This document shows positions 15,842 through 23,852 of a DNA stretch of 64,000 nucleotides, piece after piece. The notes below the pieces were generated by a model. It saw nothing but the letters and a program-made list of their open reading frames with translations, had not been told where the DNA came from and did no database searches. Location: NCBI RefSeq assembly GCF_050107715.1, contig NZ_JBNILN010000006.1, positions 1 to 64,000 on the forward strand, given 5' to 3'. The stretch is from Metabacillus_B sp050107715. Lineage in GTDB: Bacteria; Bacillota; Bacilli; Bacillales; Bacillaceae. Position numbers and translations under genes: made by a program. The number at the start of each line of letters is the position of its first letter. Position 1 is the stretch's first letter.

Positions 15842-18226
15842 TTATTTTATTAGGAAGGTCCTGGAATTATAGCGTACATTTTTACCGGGTTTATAGTTGT
15901 TCTCGGCATTTCCGCTTGGATCTGCTGCAAACCAGTTGACGGTAGTGGTCTTGGTGATCTCCAGCGACTCAGCTTGTTCTCTCGTTCCGCTTAGCTGGAG
16001 CTTTTTTGAACGATAGGTTGGTCTTGTGCCATCAAGGGTGTAGTAAATCGTAGCCGGTTCATTAGTGGTGAAGGTTGCTTCAACTGAGTTCTTGAACCGC
16101 CGGCCGTTAGGTGAAATTTTTGATTTTGGAGCTTTCTTATCCATGGAGTATTCATAGGCAACGTCCATTAATCCGAGCAGCCCGTTTGAAAATTCCATTG
16201 CTTCCTCGTGTCCTTCTTCAAATGGGGGCTGAAAACCTACAAGCTCCCATTCCTGCTTCTCTTTGTTCCAAAGATCTGCACCCACTTCAAAATTCCAAGC
16301 GTAAATTCCTTTTTCATACCAGAGAAAGTCCGCTGAGTTTCCTGCTGCCGAATAGAGCACATCAGGAATTGGACCTGTTCGGCTAGGCAGAATAACCGTA
16401 CCGCGATGTTCCTGAATTTTATTTAAAATGTGATCAGAAGCCTGCCAGTAATAAGCTTCATCTCCTGCAGAAGGGCGGGGCAGCGTTTCACGCTCCGGTG
16501 TATAGGCCCCCGGGGACCACATAAAGTATCCCCCGTAGCTATGAATGTTCATAGCGAATTTGATGTTCGGATTTTGATCCGTCAGCCACACTAAATTCTG
16601 GCTTTCAGGTTCTGATGTTTCACTGGGGCCTGCAAACAGACTGCTTAAACAGTTTGAAGAAGAGGCGCCAACGTAACCGTCAAAAACAGAACCGACAGCA
16701 TGATTCCTGTTTAGATCGACTCCCCAGGAGTTACGGAGACCCGAGTCTGATTGAGCCTCACCGCAATAATTGGTCATGTTTTTCCGCTGCATGTTAAAAT
16801 CATAAAAACTGTAATGGGCGCCGTCCGGGTTCATGGTTGGAATAATAAAGATATCTAGGTGATCGACAAGCTTTCTTGTTTCACTGTCATGAGAATAGTT
16901 CCGAAGCAGACGTTCCGCTGTCTCGACTGAAACAAGAGGAGTGACCCATTCCCTGGCATGCTCCTGTGAATACCCGAGTACACCAGGCTTTGATCCATCG
17001 CGGTGCTTTCCAATCCGGATCGCTTTGACCGTAAAAGGATCTCTGGAAACATTGCCCGGTGCTTTCAGATTGTCTGTAAGATTGGCCGAACCCGGTTCAA
17101 CAATGCTCGTCCCGCTGTTCCCGCGATAAGTGCTGGCTGACAAAATATGGCCCGCGTCCCTGTTTAGAATGTTCACTACATCACGGGCTGTACTTTTCAC
17201 TTTTGCTTCGTTGTCTGTAGCAAGCTGGACGGTTACTTTCTGAGGCGCAGACTCCACCTTTAAAGGGAGATTCGCTCCGCCATTCTTCATTTCAAGGATC
17301 ATTCCGTTGCCGCCCTCATGCCCCCATGCTCTTGAAGTAACCACAACGGCTGCGCTTGAATTCTTCCCGATTGTTGCTTGCGCCAGACGCCGGTATCCAT
17401 TCGTTTTGTTTGGCATTTCTACGATCTCTGCAATATCAGGGTAGGTATTCGCTAAATTTTCGAGCCGGGCATTGATTTCGGTAGGGTCCATATAATGATC
17501 CACAAAATTCTGCACGTAATGCCTGCTCGGACGGTCTGGCTTGTCTCCCAGCCATTCTGTTACCTTTAACGAAGACTCCCCGCCTAATGAACTTGTAATG
17601 CTTACATTTTTAGGTTTGTCTGTAATCGGGAGCATGAAAGAATGATAAAGGTATTCACCTGCATCCTCAATTTTAGAAAGAACGGCTGTCTTTTCTTCTC
17701 CGTTCTCCTTCCAGCTCGCTGTCAGGATTGTACTGGATGCCATGCCTGCAGATGACTTGGCTTCTACATACACGAACATGTCAGACTGATTCTTAAAATA
17801 ATTGGCCCGTAAAATCTTTACTGTGTCTTCAGATGCTGCAAGCTGTTTTTGCTCCTGCACCATTTTGTTCCGTTCTCCAGCCCTCTGTTTCCACTCCTTT
17901 TCGGTTATGAGCGTATCCTTAACGTGAATCCCGTGCATTTTCAGCAACTTAATTTCAGAAGGAGTGACAACAGCATCCACTTCAATTTCTTTGCCATGGT
18001 AATGAACCCTGTGTGCTAAATCGATCCCAAGCTCAGTCAGCCTGTCCATTGCCTGACTGTTCGGAATACTAAGCTGTACGACTGAAACCGTTTCTCCATC
18101 CTTCATCATTAAAGGATTCTCTTTAGCAGAAGAAGCGGCCACGATTGAATCTTCAGGAGAGAGGGCCAATCCGGTAAAGGCAGAAAAAAGCAAAACAGAA
18201 GATATAAGCTTTTTTGATATATTCAT
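15842..18226 (-). CDS. Secreted M14 family zinc carboxypeptidase with C-terminal chitobiase-type domain
   Basis: A 794-residue secreted peptidase. A signal peptide covers about residues 1-32 (LISSVLLFSAFTGLAL core). A propeptide and N-terminal region (33-235) is followed by the M14 catalytic domain (about 245-680). That domain has the first zinc motif GYSQEHAREW (His and Glu, near 420), the third ligand in NIHSYGG (near 560) and the catalytic Glu in AWNFEVGADLW (near 647). Residues about 700-790 match a CHB/HEX C-terminal immunoglobulin-like domain (ATIYYTLDGTRPTY). It probably removes C-terminal residues from external peptides. Its promoter is overlapped by a perfect inverted repeat at 18247-18275, suggesting specific control. 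Single gene with its own terminator. Confidence 0.88.
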   Translation of the reverse strand: MNISKKLISSVLLFSAFTGLALSPEDSIVAASSAKENPLMMKDGETVSVVQLSIPNSQAMDRLTELGIDLAHRVHYHGKEIEVDAVVTPSEIKLLKMHGIHVKDTLITEKEWKQRAGERNKMVQEQKQLAASEDTVKILRANYFKNQSDMFVYVEAKSSAGMASSTILTASWKENGEEKTAVLSKIEDAGEYLYHSFMLPITDKPKNVSITSSLGGESSLKVTEWLGDKPDRPSRHYVQNFVDHYMDPTEINARLENLANTYPDIAEIVEMPNKTNGYRRLAQATIGKNSSAAVVVTSRAWGHEGGNGMILEMKNGGANLPLKVESAPQKVTVQLATDNEAKVKSTARDVVNILNRDAGHILSASTYRGNSGTSIVEPGSANLTDNLKAPGNVSRDPFTVKAIRIGKHRDGSKPGVLGYSQEHAREWVTPLVSVETAERLLRNYSHDSETRKLVDHLDIFIIPTMNPDGAHYSFYDFNMQRKNMTNYCGEAQSDSGLRNSWGVDLNRNHAVGSVFDGYVGASSSNCLSSLFAGPSETSEPESQNLVWLTDQNPNIKFAMNIHSYGGYFMWSPGAYTPERETLPRPSAGDEAYYWQASDHILNKIQEHRGTVILPSRTGPIPDVLYSAAGNSADFLWYEKGIYAWNFEVGADLWNKEKQEWELVGFQPPFEEGHEEAMEFSNGLLGLMDVAYEYSMDKKAPKSKISPNGRRFKNSVEATFTTNEPATIYYTLDGTRPTYRSKKLQLSGTREQAESLEITKTTTVNWFAADPSGNAENNYKPGKNVRYNSRTFLIK

Positions 18227-18246
18227 ACAAAAAACACCTCCTATGT

Positions 18247-18287
18247 AAATTTAAGGATATTTTATCCTTAAATTTCAGAATATTCAA
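18247..18287 (-). promoter_or_regulatory. SigmaA promoter with a perfect 13-bp inverted repeat over the -10 box
   Basis: On the minus strand, TTGAAT (18287-18282) and TAAAAT (18264-18259) are spaced 17 bases. The -10 lies inside AAATTTAAGGATA (18247-18259), TTT, TATCCTTAAATTT (18263-18275), a perfect inverted repeat ending about 5 bases before the AGGAGGTG site of the carboxypeptidase. It is placed like an operator, and could also form a 5' hairpin in the message. Confidence 0.65.
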
Positions 18288-18566
18288 TCATACTTTAGGA
18301 GGGCTGTTTTATGGAAGAATTCCCAAGCGCAAACGGTTGCTGTAGCCAACTGCCTATAAATAAATAAGGCTGCTGCAGAAAAAGAAGGGTTCGAGGGGGG
18401 AAGAGAACCGGAAAATGATTCATATGAACTGGAGAATGCCGACTTTTACATGGTTTTCTTAGAGGTGAGCCCGGACTTTGACACAGGCTCAATGTTGTTC
18501 AAAAAACCTAATAAGAATGGTGTGCTTTCCGCTAGTTTTATATGAGAACCTGGCATAGTAATATGA
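18276..18566 (+). other. Intergenic stretch with a possible broken small ORF
   Basis: TAGGAGGG followed by ATG 18311 opens an 18-codon frame (stop at 18365-18367). Shifting to the next frame in the TAAATAAATAA run gives an open stretch to 18545 (about 60 residues, with an acidic segment ELENADFYMVFLEVSPDF) that looks protein-like. It may be a frameshifted small gene or chance. Nothing else is seen here. Confidence 0.25.
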
Positions 18567-18611
18567 TTAAACAGCCCCTCAGATGCAGATGCAGGATCAG
18601 GGGGCTGTTAA
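18567..18611 (-). terminator. Terminator-like hairpin after the YkvP-like gene
   Basis: AACAGCCCC near 18569-18578 pairs with GGGGCTGTT near 18601-18609, with TTTAATC on the minus-strand side. The position fits the end of the gene whose stop is at 18624. The T-run is weak. Confidence 0.5.
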
Positions 18612-18623
18612 CAGAATCATGCT

Positions 18624-19892
18624 CTATGCAAATATAGCTGATTTCATTCTCTTCCATTCCATGGATAAGTCATATAAAAATCTTAAACAGACATTCATTG
18701 TTCGCGGAAAAGGAGCGGCCTTTCTGTTTCGTAGTATAAGGATTTGGCCCGGAAAGATCTTATTTCCAGATAATTGATTTAATTCTTTTAGCTGCTGAAT
18801 GAAGACATTATTTTTCTTTGAAATGGACCATAACGTCTCATGCTGCTGGACATGGTGGATTTCGCACGTTTCGTAGCTGATCCATCTTCCTTCTCCAGGA
18901 GATTGCGGTGTTTCCTTTAAAATGCCTCTGGCCTTTATGATCTTCAGCATCTCAAGAGCCCTGAAGTGATAGGAATTATCTTCGACGGCTTTAAACCCTC
19001 TATTTTGAATCAGCTTTCTTTTTAACGGGTTCTTTAAAAAATATTCAACCCTTTGAACAGTTTCCAGAGGGTTAGATGAGACAGCCAGATCGCGGCCAGG
19101 TACGAATTTTTCTTTGACAGCCGGTGTATCAGATGTCAGAAGAAACCCGCCGGACCCAAGAATTTCATAGGTTCGCTGGGTTAACTGATCCTCGCAGTTT
19201 TGCAAGCCGATGATGATTTTGGCGGAGTTGTAGATTTTGTATGCATCTCTGTAATCCACATATCCATGGATCCACTCCCTTGGAATGGGGCGGCCTAAAT
19301 ACTTGCCCATATGCTCCCAGTTCTTTCCCCAAAAGTCTACTCGGATACCATTTTGAATGAGAGGGGCGATAAGAGTTTGCAATGAGGAGGAACGAAACAC
19401 ATCTGGGTTTTCTTTAATATAGTCAGGATAAGCATTGGCGACAACCGCGATATTCGCCCGGTATTCCGGCAGGGGAAGAGTCCGGCGGTGAACACTTTCA
19501 TGATAGCCGAAATCCAGGTGAGCTGCTTTAATCCCGAGATCCTCGTACATTTTGCATAATGAAGAAGAAACAGTGAATACAAAATCGGGCTTCATCCTTC
19601 TGATTAATGGCAGTGTAAAATTGTGAGTATGCAGCGGATCCTCAGTTGCCCAGTAGACGAGCGGAATCTTGGCTTTGGAAACAGCTTCCCTGATCCATAT
19701 CTGTTTTGCCTCCCAATGCTCCTCAGTCCAGCCGGTTGATACAATTAAATCCGGCTTCACTTTGTCTATCATTCCAGTGAGATTCTCGCTGCTTATCGGC
19801 CCTGAAATGACAGCGGTGTGGCCGGCATCCTTAAATCCGTTTGGCAATCCATATATCCACATAGGGTGGCTTTCAAGAAAAAGAACGATCAT
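18624..19892 (-). CDS. ykvP: YkvP/CgeB-type spore glycosyltransferase with C-terminal LysM domain
   Basis: A 422-residue protein combining a CgeB/YkvP-type glycosyltransferase-like region (about residues 1-335) with one LysM peptidoglycan-binding motif (about 350-397, HHVQQHETLWSISKKN...GNKIFPGQILIL). The glycosyltransferase part has the ILGSGGFLLTSDTPAVKEKF motif near 265, typical of CgeB-like proteins. B. subtilis ykvP is a sporulation gene; CgeB contributes to spore surface glycosylation. The open frame extends to 19994, but GGAGGGA stands before ATG 19892, which begins the conserved MIVLFLESHPMWIYGL. LysM targeting suggests action at the spore cortex or wall. Single gene. Confidence 0.82.
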   Translation of the reverse strand: MIVLFLESHPMWIYGLPNGFKDAGHTAVISGPISSENLTGMIDKVKPDLIVSTGWTEEHWEAKQIWIREAVSKAKIPLVYWATEDPLHTHNFTLPLIRRMKPDFVFTVSSSLCKMYEDLGIKAAHLDFGYHESVHRRTLPLPEYRANIAVVANAYPDYIKENPDVFRSSSLQTLIAPLIQNGIRVDFWGKNWEHMGKYLGRPIPREWIHGYVDYRDAYKIYNSAKIIIGLQNCEDQLTQRTYEILGSGGFLLTSDTPAVKEKFVPGRDLAVSSNPLETVQRVEYFLKNPLKRKLIQNRGFKAVEDNSYHFRALEMLKIIKARGILKETPQSPGEGRWISYETCEIHHVQQHETLWSISKKNNVFIQQLKELNQLSGNKIFPGQILILRNRKAAPFPRTMNVCLRFLYDLSMEWKRMKSAIFA

Positions 19893-20226
19893 TTTCTTTT
19901 CCCTCCATTTATGATTGGTACAAACTATTACTATGTAAGGGAAGTGAGTGATGGCACGGCATTCGGGGTTTACCACAGCGAACTGTCCGTGCAATGCGTG
20001 AAGTTCTGTATTGTGTTGAAGGATTTAAGCTCGCTTGAAAGCCGTGGAATCGCTGATTAATCAGCAGGAACGAATAGATCAGGCAGAAGCATTAAAAAGT
20101 CTGCACATCCTCATGCAAATAGATTTGGATCCAGTAACATATTTTTACATTCGCGTTATAGTGTTTCTGTAAAATAATAGTTTAAAAATTCAACTGTGGA
20201 TAATTTTAAAGCATGTTACATTCAAT
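19893..20226 (+). other. Intergenic stretch, possible decayed coding remnant
   Basis: No RNA or terminator is recognised. From about 20031 to 20172 the plus strand has an open frame without a proper start that reads like a real helical protein tail (LINQQERIDQAEALKSLHIL). I do not recognise the family. The upstream part is interrupted by stops, so a decayed gene is possible. Confidence 0.25.
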
Positions 20227-20718
20227 ATGTACCTAACAAATATAACGGAAGAAGGGAAGAAAAGATTCATGAAATTTATAGCTGAAACACTTCCAGACTA
20301 TCGTATTGCTTATATGCGTCGAGTTGGCCCATACGGTTCTGCAAATATTGGAGTAATGGAAAATTTAAAAAAGTGGGCTAATGAGAAAAATCTATTAGAA
20401 TCGTCAATTATATTTGCAATTCCGCATGATAATCCAGAGTTAACACTTCCTGAAAACTGTCGTTATGATGCTTGTATTGTGATTCCAAATGATTTTCAAA
20501 TTAATCATTCAATTTGTGAAAGCGAACTGTCTGGTGGGAAATATCTTGTTTTCGAAGTTAACCATACAGCAGAAGATATACATAAAGCATATAAAAGTAT
20601 TCTTACAGCCGTACAAAGGGCTGGATACCAAATTGATCATAAGCCCATTATGGAAAGATACACTTACAATAAGGTGCAAAACCATTATTGCGAAATCTGT
20701 GTCCCAATAAAATCATGA
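20227..20718 (+). CDS. GyrI-like (AraC effector-binding type) small-molecule-binding domain protein
   Basis: A 163-residue stand-alone GyrI-like domain, the fold found as effector domain in SbmC/GyrI and many AraC regulators. The typical opening IAYMRRVGPYGS is present near residue 28 and ELSGGKYLVFEVNHTAEDIH near 98, followed by the closing YTYNKVQNHYCEICVPI. There is no DNA-binding domain. Start could be ATG 20227 or ATG 20269 (beginning KFIAETLPDYRI); the latter follows GAAGGGAAG. The gene and its flanks are visibly more AT-rich than neighbours, hinting at recent acquisition. Members bind hydrophobic compounds or hydrolyse cyclic ones; the role here is unknown. Confidence 0.75.
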   Translation: MYLTNITEEGKKRFMKFIAETLPDYRIAYMRRVGPYGSANIGVMENLKKWANEKNLLESSIIFAIPHDNPELTLPENCRYDACIVIPNDFQINHSICESELSGGKYLVFEVNHTAEDIHKAYKSILTAVQRAGYQIDHKPIMERYTYNKVQNHYCEICVPIKS

Positions 20719-20931
20719 ATTTCCATATACTTGAATATTTTGATATACCATGTGATGCATCTTGTATATACTGAAGAAGAGAAAAGGAAAGGTTTTTAAA
20801 AGTTTACATTATAATAGCTTAGCTTAAAGAGAAAGACCTGCAAATTTGCATCACAAACATAAAGCTGCTAATCTGAGCCCGATTCAGCCTCTAACCTAAA
20901 AGTAATACGCCAATTAGAACCGTTAGAAAGA

Positions 20932-20975
20932 AATAAGCCTGCATGACCCTTAATAAAAGGTCATGCAGGCTTATT
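20932..20975 (-). terminator. Terminator of the tRNA-Arg gene
   Basis: A perfect 17-bp stem, AATAAGCCTGCATGACC (20932-20948) with its complement at 20959-20975, is followed on the minus strand by TTTCTTTC. It starts 5 bases after the tRNA 3' end. Confidence 0.85.
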
Positions 20976-20980
20976 CAAAA

Positions 20981-21054
20981 CGTCCCAGGCGAGATTCGAA
21001 CTCACGGCCTACAGCTTAGGAGGCTGTCGCTCTATCCAGCTGAGCTACTGGGAC
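20981..21054 (-). tRNA. tRNA-Arg (anticodon CCT)
   Basis: A 74-base cloverleaf on the minus strand. The acceptor arm GTCCCAG pairs with CTGGGAC, the D arm contains AGCTCAGCTGGATAGAGC, the anticodon stem ACAGC/GCTGT has loop CTCCTAA (CCT anticodon, reading AGG), and the T arm contains GTTCGAATC. CCA is not encoded. A promoter (21065-21093) and terminator show it is a single-tRNA unit. Confidence 0.95.
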
Positions 21055-21064
21055 ATAGAATAAC

Positions 21065-21093
21065 ATTATAATCGATAAACTGAGAAAGGTCAA
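21065..21093 (-). promoter_or_regulatory. SigmaA promoter of the tRNA-Arg gene
   Basis: On the minus strand TTGACC (21093-21088), 17 bases, then TATAAT (21070-21065), ending 10 bases before the tRNA 5' end. Confidence 0.8.
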
Positions 21094-21172
21094 AAAAATT
21101 AGCTTATTAAAGAGATCGTATGTTTGCTATAATGAGTAAGAATACATAACAGCTAGAACAGGCGGAATGAAT

Positions 21173-21799
21173 ATGAGAGGAAGCACACATGCAGTTTTGG
21201 GAGGCGCCGCAGGGATGGCTGTTGCATATTGGCAGCAGACAGATTCAACGACGGCTGCTTCATTAATTGGAATCGGAGTACTCTCCGGCCTTGTGCCGGA
21301 TTTGGATGTTAACGGGAAGCTCTCGAATACGTTAACCTCAAGAAAATGGATATATGGTTTGCTTGCTCTGATAGGTGTCCTTTTAGCAAGTGACAGTGCG
21401 TTTTCTGAGAGAGGAACCGGACAGTGGCTGGGGATTCTTCTTGGTGCAGGACTGATTACCCTTCCAAGGTTTTTCATGAAGAAGAGAACCATTCTCCTTA
21501 TAACAGGATTTGTTATTGGCGGAGCAGGTATGATGCTTAATGAACGATGGATTCTTTTAATGGGAATCTATATTTGTGCGGCAGCCACACAGCCGCATCG
21601 CGGCATTACCCATTCATTGATCGGTCTGATCTTCTTCGGGTATATCGGTTTTTATTTGGAACAGGATTTACAGATTTCCGGTGTGCATTATACATGTGTG
21701 GCCGGATACGCAAGCCATTTGTTTGCTGATCTTAAGGTGCTGCCGGCAAACCGTAAAGGGGTAAAGTGGTTCCAGCCATTTTCAAAAAGGGAATTTTAA
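21173..21799 (+). CDS. DUF457/YdjM-type membrane metal-dependent hydrolase
   Basis: A 208-residue integral membrane protein of the YdjM (DUF457) family. It has the early His in RGSTHAVLGGAAG, an Asp motif SGLVPDLDVNGK near residue 42, PHRGITHSLIG near 143 and the closing YASHLFADLKV near 180; these His/Asp residues are the conserved putative metal ligands. Biochemical function is not established for the family. An ATG at 21167 is also in frame, but ATG 21173 is better spaced from AGGCGG. An extended -10 (TGCTATAAT, ending 21133) stands upstream. The ElaA-like gene follows 13 bases later, so they probably form one transcript. Confidence 0.8.
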   Translation: MRGSTHAVLGGAAGMAVAYWQQTDSTTAASLIGIGVLSGLVPDLDVNGKLSNTLTSRKWIYGLLALIGVLLASDSAFSERGTGQWLGILLGAGLITLPRFFMKKRTILLITGFVIGGAGMMLNERWILLMGIYICAAATQPHRGITHSLIGLIFFGYIGFYLEQDLQISGVHYTCVAGYASHLFADLKVLPANRKGVKWFQPFSKREF

Positions 21800-21812
21800 T
21801 GGGGGGCTGTAC

Positions 21813-22259
21813 ATGAGCTGGCAGCTGAAAGCATTTTCTGAGTTAACTGCAATCGAACTTTATGAGATTCTTAAAGAAAGAACGAACGTGTTTGTCGTGG
21901 AGCAAAACTGTCCATATTTGGAGACGGATGGAAAGGATTTCGTGTCCTTACACCTTTACCGGAAAATGGACGGGGTTATAGTCGCCTATGCCCGGCTGCT
22001 GCCTCCCGGGGTGTCATTTGAAGAGGCGTCAATCGGCAGGGTTTTAATGCATGCTGATTATAGGAGGCAGGGACTTGCTGCAGAATTGCTAGCAAAGGCA
22101 CTGGATGTCATAGTGAGAGAAAAAAAAGAAAAAGCGGTTAAGATTCAGGCACAGGAGTATTTGAAGGGATTTTATGAATCTTTTGGATTCAGGACAGTAA
22201 CGGGCTGTTATATGGAGGATGGGATTCCTCACATAAATATGGTTTTGCAAGTTAAGTGA
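21813..22259 (+). CDS. elaA: ElaA family GNAT N-acetyltransferase
   Basis: A 148-residue acetyltransferase of the ElaA subgroup. It begins with the conserved ELYEILKERTNVFVVEQNC stretch, has the acetyl-CoA P-loop-like IGRVLMHADYRRQGLAAELL near residue 72, and ends in YESFGFRTVTGCYMEDGIPH. Length is the family norm. The acceptor substrate is unknown. A GGGGGGC site precedes the ATG. Second gene after the DUF457 membrane protein. Confidence 0.87.
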   Translation: MSWQLKAFSELTAIELYEILKERTNVFVVEQNCPYLETDGKDFVSLHLYRKMDGVIVAYARLLPPGVSFEEASIGRVLMHADYRRQGLAAELLAKALDVIVREKKEKAVKIQAQEYLKGFYESFGFRTVTGCYMEDGIPHINMVLQVK

Positions 22260-22412
22260 GCATGCAGGCGAAATCGGCAGGATATTAATGGATATGAAAC
22301 CAATCACTGGCATCAATCGACATATACAGTAGGAACTTCAATGATTTTCCTGCTTTTCACTATTTTGTGGTACCATTTAGTTTATGAATATATTCGGGAG
22401 GTCTCATTCAAC

Positions 22413-23066
22413 ATGTACAAACAGATGACTGCATTAACGGCAGCGCTCACACTGATTCTTTCCACAGGCTGCCAATCACAGGAGACAAATGGAAGCAGCT
22501 CGGAGGAATCAGAAAAAACCGTGCAGGAAACAGAACCTAAAAAAGAAACTAAGGAATCAAATGAACGAGAAACAGCCGAGCAGGAAAAACCGGCTGAAAA
22601 CGAAACGGCCAAGGAAGAGAATGCAGAGACAGATGGTGCTGAGACAGAGGACGCAGAATCTGCTGAGTCCAGCCAGAGCGGGGAAGCGGAAGCGGAACAG
22701 GAACAGAAAGAAAAACCAGCCCGCTATGTCTCTCCTTTTGAATTGAGAGACGAAATCCAAATCAGCCTGACGAGAGAAGAGGCAGAGGAGGTACTCCAGA
22801 ATAAAAAGCCTGAGCAAGTAAAAACGGCTGATGGAACCACGGCTTACCGCTATGATTATATGCCTGAGAACGGATACAAGCCTGCCGTATCAGATCCGGA
22901 TATTGAAGGAATTATTGCCGGGAAAATGGAAGCCCAGGTATTCATCTGGTATACCCCTGAAAACACAGTGGAACGCTATACCATTTATCATAAAACAGAA
23001 GATGGAAAAGCGGTTGAATACCGGGATGAAGGCAATGGAGAAGGCATGGAGAGCATTTTAAACTGA
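22413..23066 (+). CDS. Putative lipoprotein with acidic linker
   Basis: A 217-residue exported protein. The signal peptide ends in lipobox LSTGC (Cys about residue 20), followed by a Glu/Thr/Ser-rich low-complexity linker (about 25-110). A C-terminal domain of about 100 residues follows, beginning FELRDEIQISLTREEAEEVL and ending with short strands (VFIWYTPENTVERYTIYHK). I do not recognise the domain. The frame is open from 22341, but GGGAGG (22396-22401) points to ATG 22413, directly before the signal sequence. A strong terminator follows. Confidence 0.8.
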   Translation: MYKQMTALTAALTLILSTGCQSQETNGSSSEESEKTVQETEPKKETKESNERETAEQEKPAENETAKEENAETDGAETEDAESAESSQSGEAEAEQEQKEKPARYVSPFELRDEIQISLTREEAEEVLQNKKPEQVKTADGTTAYRYDYMPENGYKPAVSDPDIEGIIAGKMEAQVFIWYTPENTVERYTIYHKTEDGKAVEYRDEGNGEGMESILN

Positions 23067-23096
23067 ATATTCAAAAGATAAATCTCCTTATCAAAG

Positions 23097-23136
23097 CAAG
23101 GGAATGCACTCATAGCGTTCCCTTGTTTTTTTTTTT
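23097..23136 (+). terminator. Terminator of the acidic lipoprotein gene
   Basis: CAAGGGAATGC (23097-23107) pairs with GCGTTCCCTTG (23115-23125), followed by eleven T (23126-23136). Confidence 0.9.
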
Positions 23137-23299
23137 GCAAAGCCTCATGGCAGCCGAAAGAGGGACAAGCTCTGAAACACTCAGCTTAACCTAAAATGGT
23201 GAATATTCTGCTGCTGCATGTTGCACGGACTTTTTTTTGGACATGTATGCATCCCCCTTTGAATAAAATGAAACAAAAAGGAAGAGGAGAGAACCTCTT

Positions 23300-23647
23300 A
23301 TGGATATGAGGAAAAGTATTTGGCCGGTACTGATGGCCGTATGCATTATAGGAGCTTCGCTGTATATGAGTTCATGGGATGCAAAAACTGAAGAGACCGG
23401 CAGTCCTCTTCTTATAGGGGGGGAAGAAATTGTTTCGGTGCAGGGGGAGGCAGGGGAATTTCCCCGTCAAAATCCATTTGAAGTTGAAAGCAAGCTAGTC
23501 GGAACAAAAAAGGTGAAAGATAAAGGGATTGAATATAAGGTCGAAACGTATCGGGAATATGAAGTGTACACGGACTCTAATGGCGAAATTATTAAAGAGG
23601 TTCCAACCTCTAATTTCAATTATTTAAGGTACAGGACAGCAAACTAA
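23300..23647 (+). CDS. Small membrane-anchored or exported protein of unknown function
   Basis: A 115-residue protein with one N-terminal hydrophobic segment (IWPVLMAVCIIGASLYM, residues 7-23), followed by a hydrophilic extracytoplasmic part rich in Lys/Glu and ending in VPTSNFNYLRYRTAN. AGGAGAG precedes ATG 23300; ATG 23306 is an alternative. No family was recognised. Codon use resembles neighbours and the frame is uninterrupted. Function unknown. Confidence 0.65.
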   Translation: MDMRKSIWPVLMAVCIIGASLYMSSWDAKTEETGSPLLIGGEEIVSVQGEAGEFPRQNPFEVESKLVGTKKVKDKGIEYKVETYREYEVYTDSNGEIIKEVPTSNFNYLRYRTAN

Positions 23648-23723
23648 AATTCCTGATGTAACGCGGGGGATTTAAGCCACTCATCATCAGCCGTTAAGAA
23701 GACAAAACTGACCGATAACCAAA

Positions 23724-23754
23724 ACCGGCCGATCCAGATAAGAAACCGGCCGGT
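23724..23754 (-). terminator. GC-rich hairpin after the MBL hydrolase gene
   Basis: ACCGGCCG (23724-23731) pairs with CGGCCGGT (23747-23754), with TTTTGGTTATC on the minus-strand side. It lies about 100 bases after the MBL gene stop and may be its terminator. Confidence 0.4.
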
Positions 23755-23852
23755 AAACCCTGATGAAATAAAGCATTTCTACGGTGAAACGAACTGATAG
23801 ATGGCTGCGCCTTTTACAGATGAATTTACAGACGCACATTCGCTGGACGTTT

